The notes beneath the pieces were generated by a model, which worked only from the letters and a program-made list of their open reading frames with translations, searched no databases and was not told the DNA's origin. Of a stretch of 64,000 nucleotides of DNA, positions 49,601 to 58,660 are shown one piece after another (positions within the stretch are counted from its first letter, which is position 1; every line of letters begins with the position of its first letter). The stretch is from Affinundibacterium flavidum (lineage in GTDB: Bacteria; Pseudomonadota; Gammaproteobacteria; Burkholderiales; Burkholderiaceae_D), in NCBI RefSeq assembly GCF_014284175.1, contig NZ_JACOGA010000002.1, positions 62,001-126,000 of the forward strand. The letters run 5' to 3'. A program made the position numbers and the translations under genes.

Positions 49601-49799
49601 AGACGCGGTTGGCATGTTCTTCTAAAATACGCAGATTGAGCAGGCTATTTTTATTGGCAGCAGCGAGAGTTAAAGCCTTATCTTGCGTAATCGACCACCA
49701 CGTCTGCGCAACGATCACCGAAATAATCACGAACACACAGCTGACTAATAGCCAAACTGGCACTTCCCACGTTTCAAATTTTCTTTTGCTGCTCGCCAT
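46626..49799 (-). CDS. membrane sensor with PAS, GAF and degenerate GGDEF and EAL domains
   Basis: A 1057-residue protein. Membrane segments at about residues 14-36 and 300-318 flank a periplasmic Cache-like sensor. Then follow PAS (about 335-455), GAF (470-625), GGDEF (635-780) and EAL (805-1050). The cyclase motif reads GNDEF instead of GGDEF. In the EAL domain the first motif (GVEALLRW) and NLS are kept. The later acidic sites are altered: FDIPVN for the usual xEITE, IDHFG for IDDFG, VIIDRA for VKIDRx, and AVGVE for AEGVE. Neither activity is expected; it may sense c-di-GMP or GTP. The start at 49799 has AGGAG 6 bases upstream. Confidence 0.9.
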   Translation of the reverse strand: MASSKRKFETWEVPVWLLVSCVFVIISVIVAQTWWSITQDKALTLAAANKNSLLNLRILEEHANRVLQDASRATIAAAEELQTKPESVLRDEASVRLILSNQRRDSQFISAISLVDKHGMLWASSLRFPIDPIDLSAHDHIAYLNKSANAYQKELQIGSPYLPKKATQAILPIARNVFLPNGQAIGQVQAEISLSYFQEFYERVAKDAGAKISLYDKEGKLIVQAISHQVAYKAEVDSAVVASVKNSFAENGRFENSVTGADQATSYTYLKMNDFPLVVVFGRDLNTILAEWQKRLEQRLIFAALSILFTLLLAILLYKKVHHLKLSREKLADSERRYRLLFQDAQDGILLIDKTYHFVDGNQNALEMLAVDSKQDLIGLDIEEFSADWRYTQPTVAAKKAEAIRKFVDLAFKGKVQKFEWMAHRRGKDWYSEVNLSRVKIANEPIIFCVMRDISQRKHAERLLQGQNQLLQLIGSSDSLESILIDTCHFVEKNNPHWHCGVQLLSLDQRVFMQTIGHHFPEILRRQLNEAPVCQGNGVWSEAVLEMIPVWTQDIAKSPAMEFIAQRKLLANYAAVGSWPIMGKTGLILGTFTLFTESTAALNNEDLSLISIATDVSSIAIEGKRAEEKAIRFAHYDDVTKLPSRFLFNQYLSKALIYAKAGNASLAVLLLELDRSKAINDSFDLDAADYLLSEFVTRLKQLISEFDTLARVGNDEFMLMLEGNKTTCELARFAEQLLQISQQAFEVQGQEVFVKLSIGVAISPDDGNEAASLMKNAEVAMYRAKYHGENLYQFYDVDTNTQVQRNLTVISELKQAIHHYQLTMHYQPRLNFEDDKVTGVEALLRWNHPQKAVLLPEVFLAMAEEAGLMAEIDMLAFELVCRDIVSFQNAGKTMGKISLNLSAAQFDDAKLVDKLQALMDDCKLTKAAISFDIPVNVLMRNPSHSRQQLLMLKAAGFGLSIDHFGEDAISLSSLQNFPVDSVIIDRAIIQALAKDDGPASIVNAIVAIAKSLGWKVRAVGVETPAQLQVLKAHACDEYQGHVASKALSRQTLLTRLK

Positions 49800-50071
49800 G
49801 CATCGCTCCTGACTCGCTGACATTCATCTTCTATGACTTTAAAGAATGAAAGTGCACTATTGAAAATGCCACATTATGATAGTCTCGAAGTGTAACACTG
49901 CTAACACTAGGCTCCAACTCGGATTTGCTCGTTATGAACCAAGTACTCGTATGATGTTGGGATGGTGTGGTGCAATCCCCCAAAGAATAAAGATCAAAAA
50001 GCGAGGAGTGAAAAGAGGGGAAAACGCGGAGGATGAATAAAACAAAGAACACAACGTTCGGGGATAAAAAT

Positions 50072-50419
50072 GAAGCAGGCCGGTAGGCCGGATTCTGTTA
50101 CGGCGCTTTGCATTGCTGCATCACACTATGACAATCATTCCTCTAGGCGACGGATTACTCCGCCGCTCAAGCTTTCTACCCGCACGCTCCGCGAGCCGCC
50201 TCAACGCGTGCCTATTTGAAATTGCTCCGGGTGGAGGTTACCGCGTTTCACCGTAACTAAATACGCTCGTCTCTGTGGCCCTATTCCTCGCCTTATACCT
50301 CAGCTTGCGCCTTGGCTTTCAACGTACGGCCGTTAGCCGTCACCCTGCTCTATGGAGTCCGGACCTTCCTCCCGTCGCCGTGTGAACACGGCAACCAGCG
50401 ATTGTCTGGCCTGCTTCGG
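50072..50419 (-). ncRNA. rnpB: RNase P RNA, class A
   Basis: On the minus strand the 5' part GAAGCAGGCCAGACAATCGC, the conserved core GAGGAAGGTCCGGACTCC with CAGGGTG, and the 3' end pairing GGCCTACCGGCCTGCTTC are all recognisable. This is the catalytic RNA that matures tRNA 5' ends. A TACAAT -10-like hexamer (complement at 50425-50430) lies just before the 5' end, placing the start near 50419. Confidence 0.93.
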
Positions 50420-50486
50420 GCGTGATTGTAGCAGCTAGCGCGGAAATCCTTAAGTACTATCGATTCAGTTCGACGATGAGCAATAA

Positions 50487-50512
50487 AAAAGCACCGACAT
50501 TGCGGTGCTTTT
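50487..50512 (-). terminator. terminator downstream of chalcone-isomerase-like gene
   Basis: A perfect 10-bp stem AAAAGCACCG (50487-50496) with CGGTGCTTTT (50503-50512); on the minus strand a T-run follows. It separates this gene from rnpB. Confidence 0.8.
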
Positions 50513-50535
50513 CGTGAATAAATCAATAAGCAAAA

Positions 50536-51144
50536 TTAAGATGATTTTGCATTCAGCATTTTTTGTTTCAGTGATTCATCAGCAGGATCTTTGCCCAACC
50601 AAATACGTAACACTGCACTGTAGAAAACTGAGTCATTAATCGTTTCGCCGACCTTTTGACCGTTAAACTGACAAACAATGCCTGTACCCGGAATCCAGTC
50701 AAAAGTCAAAATATCGCCTTTCTTTAGCACAGGGACCAAAGAAAACATTTTGCCGAACGTGATCATCGGTTTGATTAATTTGGAACGTTCTTCAATATCC
50801 AAATTATTTCGCAAACCATCCATAAAGCGGTGCCCCAAGTCATCGTTACTCAACTCACGCAGCATGACTAGAGTGACACGCTTTGCTCCAGGCAAAGCCA
50901 AGACCTCGGGGGTCGTTGACTTCTCCTCTGGCAAATACAATGCCGCCACATACACTTTAAAAATCACCTTGTAACGCACCCCCGCCCCGTTGAGCTTCAA
51001 AGTTTGCGTACCAACTTGCACTGTATCGTCGAGCTTAACCCCCGATACTGTCACCGTGTCAGCAAATACTGGCACAGTGCAGAAGGCGGCAGTGGCGATA
51101 GCGAGTGAGGCTAAACGACGTTTAGTGATGGATGCGAAATTCAT
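50536..51144 (-). CDS. chalcone isomerase-like periplasmic protein
   Basis: A 202-residue protein with a signal peptide (residues 1-28, ending VFADT). A chalcone-isomerase-like fold follows: LNGAGVRYKVIFKVYVAALYLP, KRVTLVMLRELSNDDLGHRF, KKGDILTFDWIPGTGIVCQFNG. Bacterial members are not flavonoid enzymes; the fold usually binds fatty acids or related ligands, and the physiological role is unknown. A single gene, followed by a terminator and then rnpB. Confidence 0.88.
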   Translation of the reverse strand: MNFASITKRRLASLAIATAAFCTVPVFADTVTVSGVKLDDTVQVGTQTLKLNGAGVRYKVIFKVYVAALYLPEEKSTTPEVLALPGAKRVTLVMLRELSNDDLGHRFMDGLRNNLDIEERSKLIKPMITFGKMFSLVPVLKKGDILTFDWIPGTGIVCQFNGQKVGETINDSVFYSAVLRIWLGKDPADESLKQKMLNAKSS

Positions 51145-51518
51145 GGTGTCTCCTAAGTTTCTTAAATGTCACTCAAAATGACTTTTCGAATGATGGTCTT
51201 TTTTTACTCTTAGAAGATAGTGAAAAACCAAAGCGCTTGCAAGTCATTGCTCCAGGAAAAGACAAATTTCGAGGACTCATTCCAATACTGCGACGTCTTA
51301 CTGTGGTGTATTTCATATCGATACAAATCAGAATGGTATAAAAACTAATGAGTGCATTACCAATCAACCTAGCTTAAATACCAACCGTCGATTGTTATTT
51401 GCATCGCGACAAATAAGCAAATGAACTGCGCTAAATCAGACTACCTTATCAATTCAATTTGTCGCAGGCCCCAAACTTCTGTTAGCTTATAGCTCTTACT
51501 CTCTTGCACTTATTTTCT
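51145..51518. other. divergent intergenic region
   Basis: About 370 bp without a supported gene between the chalcone-isomerase-like gene and the ThDP enzyme. Short frames here have no protein-like features, and no operator or hairpin stands out. Confidence 0.5.
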
Positions 51519-53213
51519 ATGCCTACATCCCGTTCTGGTGGTCAATTAGTCGTTGATGCTTTGCAAATCCACGGCGTCGATATTATTTTTGGTGTTCCTG
51601 GTGAAAGCTATTTGCCCGTACTCGACGCGCTGCATGATAGTTCTATACGTTTCATCGTTAATCGCCAAGAAGGCGGCGCGGCATTTATGGCTGATGCCTA
51701 TGGCAAAATGACTGGCAAACCCGGCATTTGTTTTGCCACACGGGGGCCAGGTGCCACCAATGCATCGATTGGCGTTCATACCGCATTTCAAGATTCGACG
51801 CCGATGATTTTATTCGTGGGACAAGTTGGCAATGATTTTGTCGAGCGTGAGGCTTTTCAAGAAATTGACTACCGTCGCATGTTTGGGCAAATGGCTAAGT
51901 GGGTAGCGCAAATCGACAGAGCGGACCGAATACCAGAATACATAGCGCGCGCTTTCCAAATCGCTACCAGCGGACGCCCGGGCCCGGTGGTATTGGCATT
52001 GCCAGAAGATTGTTTGTCAGCACAGGCCAGCGTCGCCGATACTCGCGCCTATCGTCCCGTACAAGCCTCTCCATCTGCTGCACAAATCGAAGAATTACAC
52101 TTCCGTTTAACACAGGCAAAACGCCCATTTATCTTACTTGGTGGTACAGGTTGGGACGAGACCGCGTGTCAACAATTGGCAGCATTCGCCGAACGCCAAC
52201 AACTCCCGGTAGGCTGTGCGTTCCGCTTTCAAGATTTACTCGCGAACACACATCCGAACTATGTAGGTGATGTAGGCATCGGGATTAATCCGAAATTGGC
52301 AGATAGAATCAAAAATGCCGATCTGGTGATTGCGATTGGCCCACGACTGGGAGAAATGACGACCAGCGGCTATACCTTATTCGAAGCGCCCTGCCCGCGC
52401 CAATCTTTAATCCATATTCACAGCGACGCACTAGAGCTGGGGCGCGTGTATCAAGCCGATATGATGATCAATAGCGGTATGCGTGAGATTGCCGCAGCAT
52501 TAAGGTGCTTACCAAAAGTGAGCACACCGGATTGGTCAACGCAACTACAGCAAGCAAAAGCCGAACTCGCGGCATGGCAACAAGAGCCAGCGATTTTCAA
52601 ACAAGAAAATGCACCGCTTAATTTATGGCAGGTAGTACAGGATCTGCAAGCAGCCTGCCCTGCCGACACCATCATTACTAACGGAGCAGGCAACTACGCC
52701 ACTTGGGCGCATCGTTATTTTCTGTATGGTGGTTTGCGCACGCAATTAGCTCCCACCGCAGGCGCGATGGGATATAGCGTCCCCGCTGGTATCGCCGCCA
52801 AAATTCTCGACCCTAGCCGCACTGTCGTCACCTTCGCTGGCGATGGTGAATTTTTGATGAATGGGCAAGAGTTGGCGACCGCCGTGCAATACGGTGCCGC
52901 GGTGATCATTCTGGTGTTTAATAATTCGATGTTCGGCACCATACGCATGCATCAGGAACGTGAATTTCCTGAACGGGTCTCGGGCACACAGCTACAGAAC
53001 CCCGACTTTGCCGCACTTGCACGTGCTTACGGTGCGCATGGCGAAATCGTTGAGCACACCGAAGATTTTTCGGCCGCCTTGCAACGCGCCTTGACGCATA
53101 CACGCCAACAGAAATTACCGGCTTTGATAGAACTACGTTACGACGGCAATCTGATTACGCCAGGAGCCAGTCTGGCAAACATTCGCGCAAGCGCAAAAAA
53201 GGCTGGCAAATGA
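51519..53213 (+). CDS. thiamine diphosphate-dependent enzyme, acetolactate synthase-like
   Basis: A 564-residue ThDP enzyme. The N-terminal Pyr domain has the catalytic Glu in NRQEGGAAFMADAYGK and ATRGPGATNASIGVHTA. The central domain and the C-terminal PP domain carry the GDG...NN metal/ThDP motif (TFAGDGEFLMNGQELA and IILVFNNSMFGT). It resembles the large subunit of acetolactate synthase, but no small regulatory subunit follows. A catabolic or decarboxylase-type relative is therefore equally possible. The ATG at 51519 is favoured over an upstream TTG. Monocistronic. Confidence 0.9.
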   Translation: MPTSRSGGQLVVDALQIHGVDIIFGVPGESYLPVLDALHDSSIRFIVNRQEGGAAFMADAYGKMTGKPGICFATRGPGATNASIGVHTAFQDSTPMILFVGQVGNDFVEREAFQEIDYRRMFGQMAKWVAQIDRADRIPEYIARAFQIATSGRPGPVVLALPEDCLSAQASVADTRAYRPVQASPSAAQIEELHFRLTQAKRPFILLGGTGWDETACQQLAAFAERQQLPVGCAFRFQDLLANTHPNYVGDVGIGINPKLADRIKNADLVIAIGPRLGEMTTSGYTLFEAPCPRQSLIHIHSDALELGRVYQADMMINSGMREIAAALRCLPKVSTPDWSTQLQQAKAELAAWQQEPAIFKQENAPLNLWQVVQDLQAACPADTIITNGAGNYATWAHRYFLYGGLRTQLAPTAGAMGYSVPAGIAAKILDPSRTVVTFAGDGEFLMNGQELATAVQYGAAVIILVFNNSMFGTIRMHQEREFPERVSGTQLQNPDFAALARAYGAHGEIVEHTEDFSAALQRALTHTRQQKLPALIELRYDGNLITPGASLANIRASAKKAGK

Positions 53214-53351
53214 GATGCTCGTGAATTTGCATGCCAGAGTTTGCGGTAGATCAGAACTGAGATTCGCAACAGGGCGCATATTCGGTGCATATTTGATGCA
53301 AACTCAGCGCATACTCAACACAAATGCAATCTCAATTCCGAAGGAAATATC

Positions 53352-54761
53352 ATGAAAATCTCTTTCCATGGCGCCGACAAAGATGTGACCGGCTCTTGTC
53401 ATTTGATCGAATGCGCCGGAAAGAAAATTCTAATTGATTGCGGCTTGTTTCAAGGTGGGCGCGATTTGTCTGAAGAGAATCAAGAAGACTTTGGCTTTGA
53501 TGCGGCGAGTATCGATTTTGTTTTGCTAACGCATGCCCATCTCGATCATTGCGGACGTTTGCCTTTGCTGGTGAAACGCGGATTTAAAGGCGAAATCATC
53601 ACCACTAGCGCCAGCAAAGATTTAACACGTCTGGTCTTACTCGATTCTGCGCATTTACAAGAAGCCGATGCACGTGCACAAGCCCATAGGCAACAACGCC
53701 ACGCACGCAATCAACGTCCAGTGGAAGAACCTCTATATACGCTCTACGATGCAACTCGCTGCTTTGATTTTTTTGGACGCGTAGCCCATTACGAAAAACC
53801 GATTAACGTCGCGGCAGGTATCACCGCCACATTCTACGATGCGGGGCACATTCTTGGCTCTGCCAGTATTTTTCTGGAATTGAAAGAAGGACGTAAGAGC
53901 TGTGGCATCGTTTTTTCGGGAGACTTAGGCAGTCGTGGCCGCAAAATCTTGCGCGATCCTGTTCCGCCACCACCGGCTGATGTCGTGGTGATGGAAACGA
54001 CCTACGGCGATCGCTTGCATCGTTCTCTCGACGCCTCAGTCAAAGAGTTGTATCAGGCAATCAATGACACATTTCAACACGGCGGCAATGTCATCATTCC
54101 CACGTTTGCTTTAGAACGTTCGCAAGAAATTCTATGGTATCTGCGGGAAGGCGTAGAAAAGGGACTATTGCCCGCAGCCATGCATGTATTCTTAGATTCG
54201 CCGATGGCAATTTCCGCGACGGAAATTTTCCGCCATCATCCCGAATGTTATGACGATGAAGCCAGTCGCCTTTTTAAGCAAAAACGTGATCCATTTCATC
54301 TCAATAATTTACACATCACCCGTGATCAAACCGACAGTATGGCGATTAACCGCATTACCAGCGGTGCGGTCATTATGGCGGGATCGGGTATGTGTACCGG
54401 AGGCCGCGTCAGGCATCATCTGAAGCATCATCTATGGCGCAAGAATGCCAGCGTGATCTTTGTCGGTTTTGCTGCCATGGGCACGTTAGCGCGCCAGATT
54501 ATTGACGGAGCCAGAACGGTGCGCTTGTTTGGTGAAGAGGTCGATGTCAACGCCCACATTTATACGATCAATGGTTTTTCTGCGCATGCCGATCGCGCCG
54601 AATTACTGGCATGGCAAAAACAAATTCAACCTGAACATACGATATTAGTCCATGGCGAAGAGGAAGTCATGCGACTCTTTGCCTCCAAGCTCAAGAATAC
54701 CGAAGTCTTAATTCCGTCAAGAAATCAAAGTTTTACGCTGCCAGGATTGAAGGAAATTTGA
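53352..54761 (+). CDS. beta-CASP metallo-beta-lactamase (CPSF/RNase-type)
   Basis: A 469-residue protein. Metallo-beta-lactamase motifs: THAHLDHCGRLP (HxHxDH), DAGHILGSASI and FSGDLGSRG. The beta-CASP region includes PTFALERSQEILWYL and GSGMCTGGRVRHHL, and motif C is INGFSAHADRAELLAW. Such proteins act on RNA as endo/exonucleases, like archaeal and eukaryotic CPSF73 relatives; the bacterial target is not known. AAGGAAATATC precedes the ATG at 53352. It stands alone, followed about 95 bp later by an MFS gene on the same strand. Confidence 0.93.
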   Translation: MKISFHGADKDVTGSCHLIECAGKKILIDCGLFQGGRDLSEENQEDFGFDAASIDFVLLTHAHLDHCGRLPLLVKRGFKGEIITTSASKDLTRLVLLDSAHLQEADARAQAHRQQRHARNQRPVEEPLYTLYDATRCFDFFGRVAHYEKPINVAAGITATFYDAGHILGSASIFLELKEGRKSCGIVFSGDLGSRGRKILRDPVPPPPADVVVMETTYGDRLHRSLDASVKELYQAINDTFQHGGNVIIPTFALERSQEILWYLREGVEKGLLPAAMHVFLDSPMAISATEIFRHHPECYDDEASRLFKQKRDPFHLNNLHITRDQTDSMAINRITSGAVIMAGSGMCTGGRVRHHLKHHLWRKNASVIFVGFAAMGTLARQIIDGARTVRLFGEEVDVNAHIYTINGFSAHADRAELLAWQKQIQPEHTILVHGEEEVMRLFASKLKNTEVLIPSRNQSFTLPGLKEI

Positions 54762-54856
54762 TGCAGCAATTAATACTTAACCTCACGACTTAGCTCTTAC
54801 CTTACTTCTCACATCTATTCTTTTTTCAGGTAAGCACCAACAACAACTCAAAGCTT

Positions 54857-56089
54857 ATGCCACTTCCCCCAACTGCCACACCAGAAGCTGCCGCGACTGC
54901 AAATACCAAGGATCACTTACCGAAAAGTATTTGGGTATTAGGCATGGTCAGCATGTTGATGGATATTTCGTCTGAAATGATCCATAGCTTGTTACCGTTA
55001 TTCATGGTCAGTAGCTTAGGATTAAGTGTGTTCGCTGTCGGCCTGATTGACGGTATTGCAGAGTCAACAACCCTAATCGTCAAAGTATTTTCAGGTGCAT
55101 TAAGTGATCGCCTAGGCAAACGCAAAACACTGGCGGTGATAGGTTATGGCATGAGTGCCTTCACCAAACCCTTATTCGCAATCACACAAGGTATGGGCTT
55201 GCTCATCACAGCGCGCTTAATGGATCGCGTTGGCAAAGGCATACGCGGCGCACCGCGCGATGCCTTAATCACCGACATTACACAAGCGCACATGCACGGC
55301 GCGGCTTTTGGCTTACGGCAATCCTTGGACACGGTTGGTGCATTTCTCGGTCCCTTGATTGCGACAAGTCTCATGCTGTTGTGGATGAATGATTTCCGAC
55401 GCATATTCTGGCTGGCTGTTATCCCTGGAATTGCTGCCATGTGCCTCTTATTGTTTGGTGTACAGGAACCGCAGGTGCATGTCGAAAAGCGACCAGCCAA
55501 TCCTATTAGTAAAGCGAACTTGATACGCTTAGGATCAGGCTATTGGTGGGTGGTTTGCCTCGGTGGTGTTTTCACACTCGCCCGTTTTAGCGAAGCGTTT
55601 TTACTACTGAGAGCCCAGCAATTAGGTGTACCACTAGCCTATGTCCCCCTAGTCATGGTGTTGATGAATCTAATCTACGCTGCGAGTGCCTATCCTTTCG
55701 GCAAGCTGTCAGATCGCCTGAATCCGACCAATTTGCTGGCGGGTGGTCTAATCGTATTGATACTGGCGGATTTAACTTTTGCAGTCAGCCATCACTGGAT
55801 GGGCTTGCTGGCGGGCGTTGCCTTATGGGGCATACACATGGGCATGACACAGGGTTTAATGTCTGCCATGATCGCAGGATGCGCGCCAGCAGATTTACGT
55901 GGTACGGCTTTTGGATTCTTCAATCTGGTCAGCGGCATTGCCTTACTGTGCGCCAGCCTGATTGCTGGTTTGTTGTGGGAAAACCTAGGCGCCGCATTTA
56001 CCTTCTATGTGGGTGCGACATTTGCAGGCCTAGCGCTGATCGGGCTCTATTTGTTTTCGCAGAGCATACCAAATCGTCATTTTCGCTAA
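54857..56089 (+). CDS. MFS transporter
   Basis: A 410-residue protein with about 12 membrane segments. The loop 2-3 motif of the major facilitator superfamily is seen as GALSDRLGKRKTLAVIGYG. A second-half counterpart is YPFGKLSDRLNPTNLLAG. GKGIRGAPRDALITD between helices 4 and 5 is typical of a bacterial MFS group of unknown substrate. The substrate cannot be told; efflux is more likely than uptake. The start at 54857 has no strong ribosome site. Confidence 0.9.
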   Translation: MPLPPTATPEAAATANTKDHLPKSIWVLGMVSMLMDISSEMIHSLLPLFMVSSLGLSVFAVGLIDGIAESTTLIVKVFSGALSDRLGKRKTLAVIGYGMSAFTKPLFAITQGMGLLITARLMDRVGKGIRGAPRDALITDITQAHMHGAAFGLRQSLDTVGAFLGPLIATSLMLLWMNDFRRIFWLAVIPGIAAMCLLLFGVQEPQVHVEKRPANPISKANLIRLGSGYWWVVCLGGVFTLARFSEAFLLLRAQQLGVPLAYVPLVMVLMNLIYAASAYPFGKLSDRLNPTNLLAGGLIVLILADLTFAVSHHWMGLLAGVALWGIHMGMTQGLMSAMIAGCAPADLRGTAFGFFNLVSGIALLCASLIAGLLWENLGAAFTFYVGATFAGLALIGLYLFSQSIPNRHFR

Positions 56090-56284
56090 AACTCCGCAGT
56101 AAATTTCACTGAACTTAGATTTGTCGCGGTAAAATCGCCGCAAAGTCTATTTATTGACAGTAAAGATCGAGAGTAGTCGTTCATCTGGTATCCGTATGGC
56201 TGCTCAAGTTTTTTGCCCGCCCATATCTCATTATTTACGATGCATTACTCACTATGCATTGCTTACTAAACTTCTGGAGTTTTT

Positions 56285-57007
56285 ATGTTTACAAAAAAAA
56301 TCTTGCAATTGGCGACCCTCGCTTTGTTAGGCGGCGCATCCACCATCGCAACTGCTGGAACAGATTTCACACAATTAAAAAACCTGAACCAATCTGAATT
56401 TGGTCGTCTTGCTAGTGATTTCACTTCAGCTGCTAGCTACAAAGGTGTGACGCCAGCCGCAGCACTTGGTATTACCGGTTTTGACCTCGGCGCTGAACTC
56501 TCGTTCACGCCATTAGCCAATAGCGGTGTATGGCAGAAAGCTGGTGCCGACATCTCCACTTTAATTATCCCTAAACTACATTTGCATAAAGGCTTGCCAT
56601 TCAATATCGATGTCGGCGCTTCATTGAGTGCAGTACCAGATTCCAATATCAAGCTAATGGGCATTGAAGCACGCTATTCATTATTAGAAGGTAATGTTGC
56701 CTTGCCAGCAATTGCAATTCGTGGCGCCTATTCTAAATTGTCTGGTGTCAGTCAACTCGGTTTTGACAGTAGCAGTGTGGAGTTATTGGTATCCAAAGGT
56801 TTTGTAATGTTTACTCCCTATGCGGGAATTGGCCGCGTTTGGGGCAGCGTGACACCAAATGTCGGTAGCTTGCACAAAGTATCGCCAACAGCCAGTAAAG
56901 TATTTGCTGGTGTGAATGCCAATTTTGGTTTGATGAATCTGGCCGCAGAAGTTGATCGCACTGGTGATAATCAAACTGCTAGTGTCAAACTTGGTTTTCG
57001 CTGGTAG
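56285..57007 (+). CDS. predicted outer-membrane beta-barrel protein
   Basis: A 240-residue protein with a signal peptide (residues 1-24, ending TATAG). Many alternating amphipathic strands end in a terminal aromatic residue (VKLGFRW), as in outer-membrane proteins inserted by the Bam complex. No family recognised. GGAG lies 6-9 bases before the ATG. It is 35 bp upstream of pxpB, so it could share the pyroglutamate transcript, but a dedicated role in it is only a guess. Confidence 0.75.
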   Translation: MFTKKILQLATLALLGGASTIATAGTDFTQLKNLNQSEFGRLASDFTSAASYKGVTPAAALGITGFDLGAELSFTPLANSGVWQKAGADISTLIIPKLHLHKGLPFNIDVGASLSAVPDSNIKLMGIEARYSLLEGNVALPAIAIRGAYSKLSGVSQLGFDSSSVELLVSKGFVMFTPYAGIGRVWGSVTPNVGSLHKVSPTASKVFAGVNANFGLMNLAAEVDRTGDNQTASVKLGFRW

Positions 57008-57042
57008 TTTATAGCAGATCCCTTGCTACCAGGCGCTAGCCG

Positions 57043-57705
57043 ATGATGCGGGCAAATTTCTCCTTCTATTTACTGGGCGAGCGGGCTGCCGTCATGCAGT
57101 CCTGCTCAGATCAGATTGATGTCGATTGCCAGCGCCTGATTTGGGGTATTGCGCAAGGTTTGAAAGAACTAGCATGCTGCATTGATATCGTCCCCGGCAT
57201 GAACAATCTGACCGCGATATTCGACCCGCAGCAGCAACATCCGCAAGCGATGCTGGAAACCTTACAAGCATTGGCGGACAACACAGATCCTTTGCTATTT
57301 CAAGCCCGCGAAATTCAAATTCCCGTCGTCTATGGTGGCGAATTTGGACCCGATCTGGATGTGGTTGCACAACACGCTCAACTCAGTCCTACCGAAGTCG
57401 TTGCTCTCCATAGTTCGGCTAGTTATCTGGTGTATTTCTTGGGATTTCAACCTGGTTTTGCTTATTTAGGTGGCTTACCACCTTCCTTGGCAACGCCACG
57501 CCGCAGTGATCCGCGCCTGCAAGTGCCAGCTGGTTCAGTCGGTATCGGCGGCAGCCAGACGGGAATTTATCCCGCAGCCAGCCCCGGTGGGTGGCAACTT
57601 ATAGGACGTACGACACTCCCGCTCTTTCATCCTCTGCACACACCACCGACTTTGTTGCAACCCGGTGATCTGGTGCGCTTTATCGTGGAGCGCATTGATG
57701 CATAA
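57043..57705 (+). CDS. pxpB: 5-oxoprolinase subunit PxpB
   Basis: A 220-residue protein of the KipI/allophanate hydrolase subunit 1 family: FLGFQPGFAYLGGLPPSL, TPRRSDPRLQVPAGSVGIGG and QTGIYPAASPGGWQLIGRT. With PxpC and PxpA it forms the ATP-dependent 5-oxoprolinase that opens pyroglutamate to glutamate. Its stop overlaps the pxpC start by 8 bases (ATGCATAA), indicating coupled translation. Confidence 0.93.
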   Translation: MMRANFSFYLLGERAAVMQSCSDQIDVDCQRLIWGIAQGLKELACCIDIVPGMNNLTAIFDPQQQHPQAMLETLQALADNTDPLLFQAREIQIPVVYGGEFGPDLDVVAQHAQLSPTEVVALHSSASYLVYFLGFQPGFAYLGGLPPSLATPRRSDPRLQVPAGSVGIGGSQTGIYPAASPGGWQLIGRTTLPLFHPLHTPPTLLQPGDLVRFIVERIDA

Positions 57706-58660
57706 TCTAATCGACATCACCTCCGACCTGCGAGCCGGCATCCTCATTCAAAAAGCGGGAATACAAACCACCGTACAAGATTTAGGGCGACGTGGGCTGC
57801 GCCATCTGGGAATCAGTCAGGCAGGTGCGCTCGATGCAACATCCTTAATTCTGGCAAATAAATTGGTTGGCAATCCAGAACACTACGCCGGATTGGAAAT
57901 CGTGATTGGCCCATTGCAAATCGTGTTTCAACGCGCTACCTGGTTCGCGCTATGCGGGGCGAATTTTGCGGCAGAGCTAGACGGCAAACTGGTTGCTAAA
58001 GCCTGGCGCCACTTCGCTCAGGCAGGACAAACTTTATGTCTGCAAGGAGCGCAAAAAGAAGCGCGTGCCTATTTGGCGGTGGATGGCGGGATAGAAGTTG
58101 AATCTATACTAGGCTCGCGTGCCACCGATTTACAAGCTGGATTTGGCGGACATCAGGGGCGTGCATTGCGCAAAGGCGATGTGTTGACTCTTGGACAGCC
58201 GCGTCTTTTTAAACGCTCGGTCGGTGTGCTACAAAGATGCTGGACACCTGAAATTCGCGCTATCCGCGGGCCAGAATTCGCGCAATTTAATAGTTGCGCG
58301 CGTAAAAAATTCTGGCAACAAGCCTGGCGCGTCAGTTCACAAAGTAATCGCATGGCATTTCGCTTAGAAGGCGATAAATTGGAACGTGAATCTTCATCCG
58401 AATTACTGTCACATGCGGTGTTACCTGGCGTCGTGCAAGTGCCAGCAAGTGGTCAGCCCATAGTATTGTTAGCGGATTGCCAGACTACGGGCGGCTACCC
58501 GCGTATCGCAACGGTGATAGAAGCCGATTTATGGAAAATTGCACAAACGCCGATAGGACAACATTTCTGTTTTATTGAAGTCGATCTCAACACTGCAATT
58601 GCCGCACAAGAAAAATGGCAACGCGAATTGCGCCGTATGGACAGCATGGAATATGCATAA
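57698..58660 (+). CDS. pxpC: 5-oxoprolinase subunit PxpC
   Basis: A 320-residue biotin-dependent-carboxylase-like protein (KipA/allophanate hydrolase subunit 2): GIQTTVQDLGRRGLRHLGIS, GALDATSLILANKLVGN, ATDLQAGFGGHQGRALRKGD and VLLADCQTTGGYPRIATV. It is the partner of PxpB. The ATG at 57698 (MHNLIDITSDLRAG) is chosen because it overlaps the pxpB stop; an upstream frame adds 11 residues inside pxpB. Its stop overlaps the pxpA start in the same ATGCATAA pattern. Confidence 0.93.
   Translation: MHNLIDITSDLRAGILIQKAGIQTTVQDLGRRGLRHLGISQAGALDATSLILANKLVGNPEHYAGLEIVIGPLQIVFQRATWFALCGANFAAELDGKLVAKAWRHFAQAGQTLCLQGAQKEARAYLAVDGGIEVESILGSRATDLQAGFGGHQGRALRKGDVLTLGQPRLFKRSVGVLQRCWTPEIRAIRGPEFAQFNSCARKKFWQQAWRVSSQSNRMAFRLEGDKLERESSSELLSHAVLPGVVQVPASGQPIVLLADCQTTGGYPRIATVIEADLWKIAQTPIGQHFCFIEVDLNTAIAAQEKWQRELRRMDSMEYA

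Noticed and set aside
46626..49799. GGDEF/EAL gene considered as cargo of the Mu-like element
   Set aside because: It lies outside the proposed right end at 46405 and has the character of an ordinary chromosomal sensor gene.
57665..57697. N-terminal extension of PxpC
   Set aside because: The extra 11 residues lie inside pxpB; the ATG overlapping the pxpB stop fits the coupled pattern repeated at the pxpC/pxpA junction.
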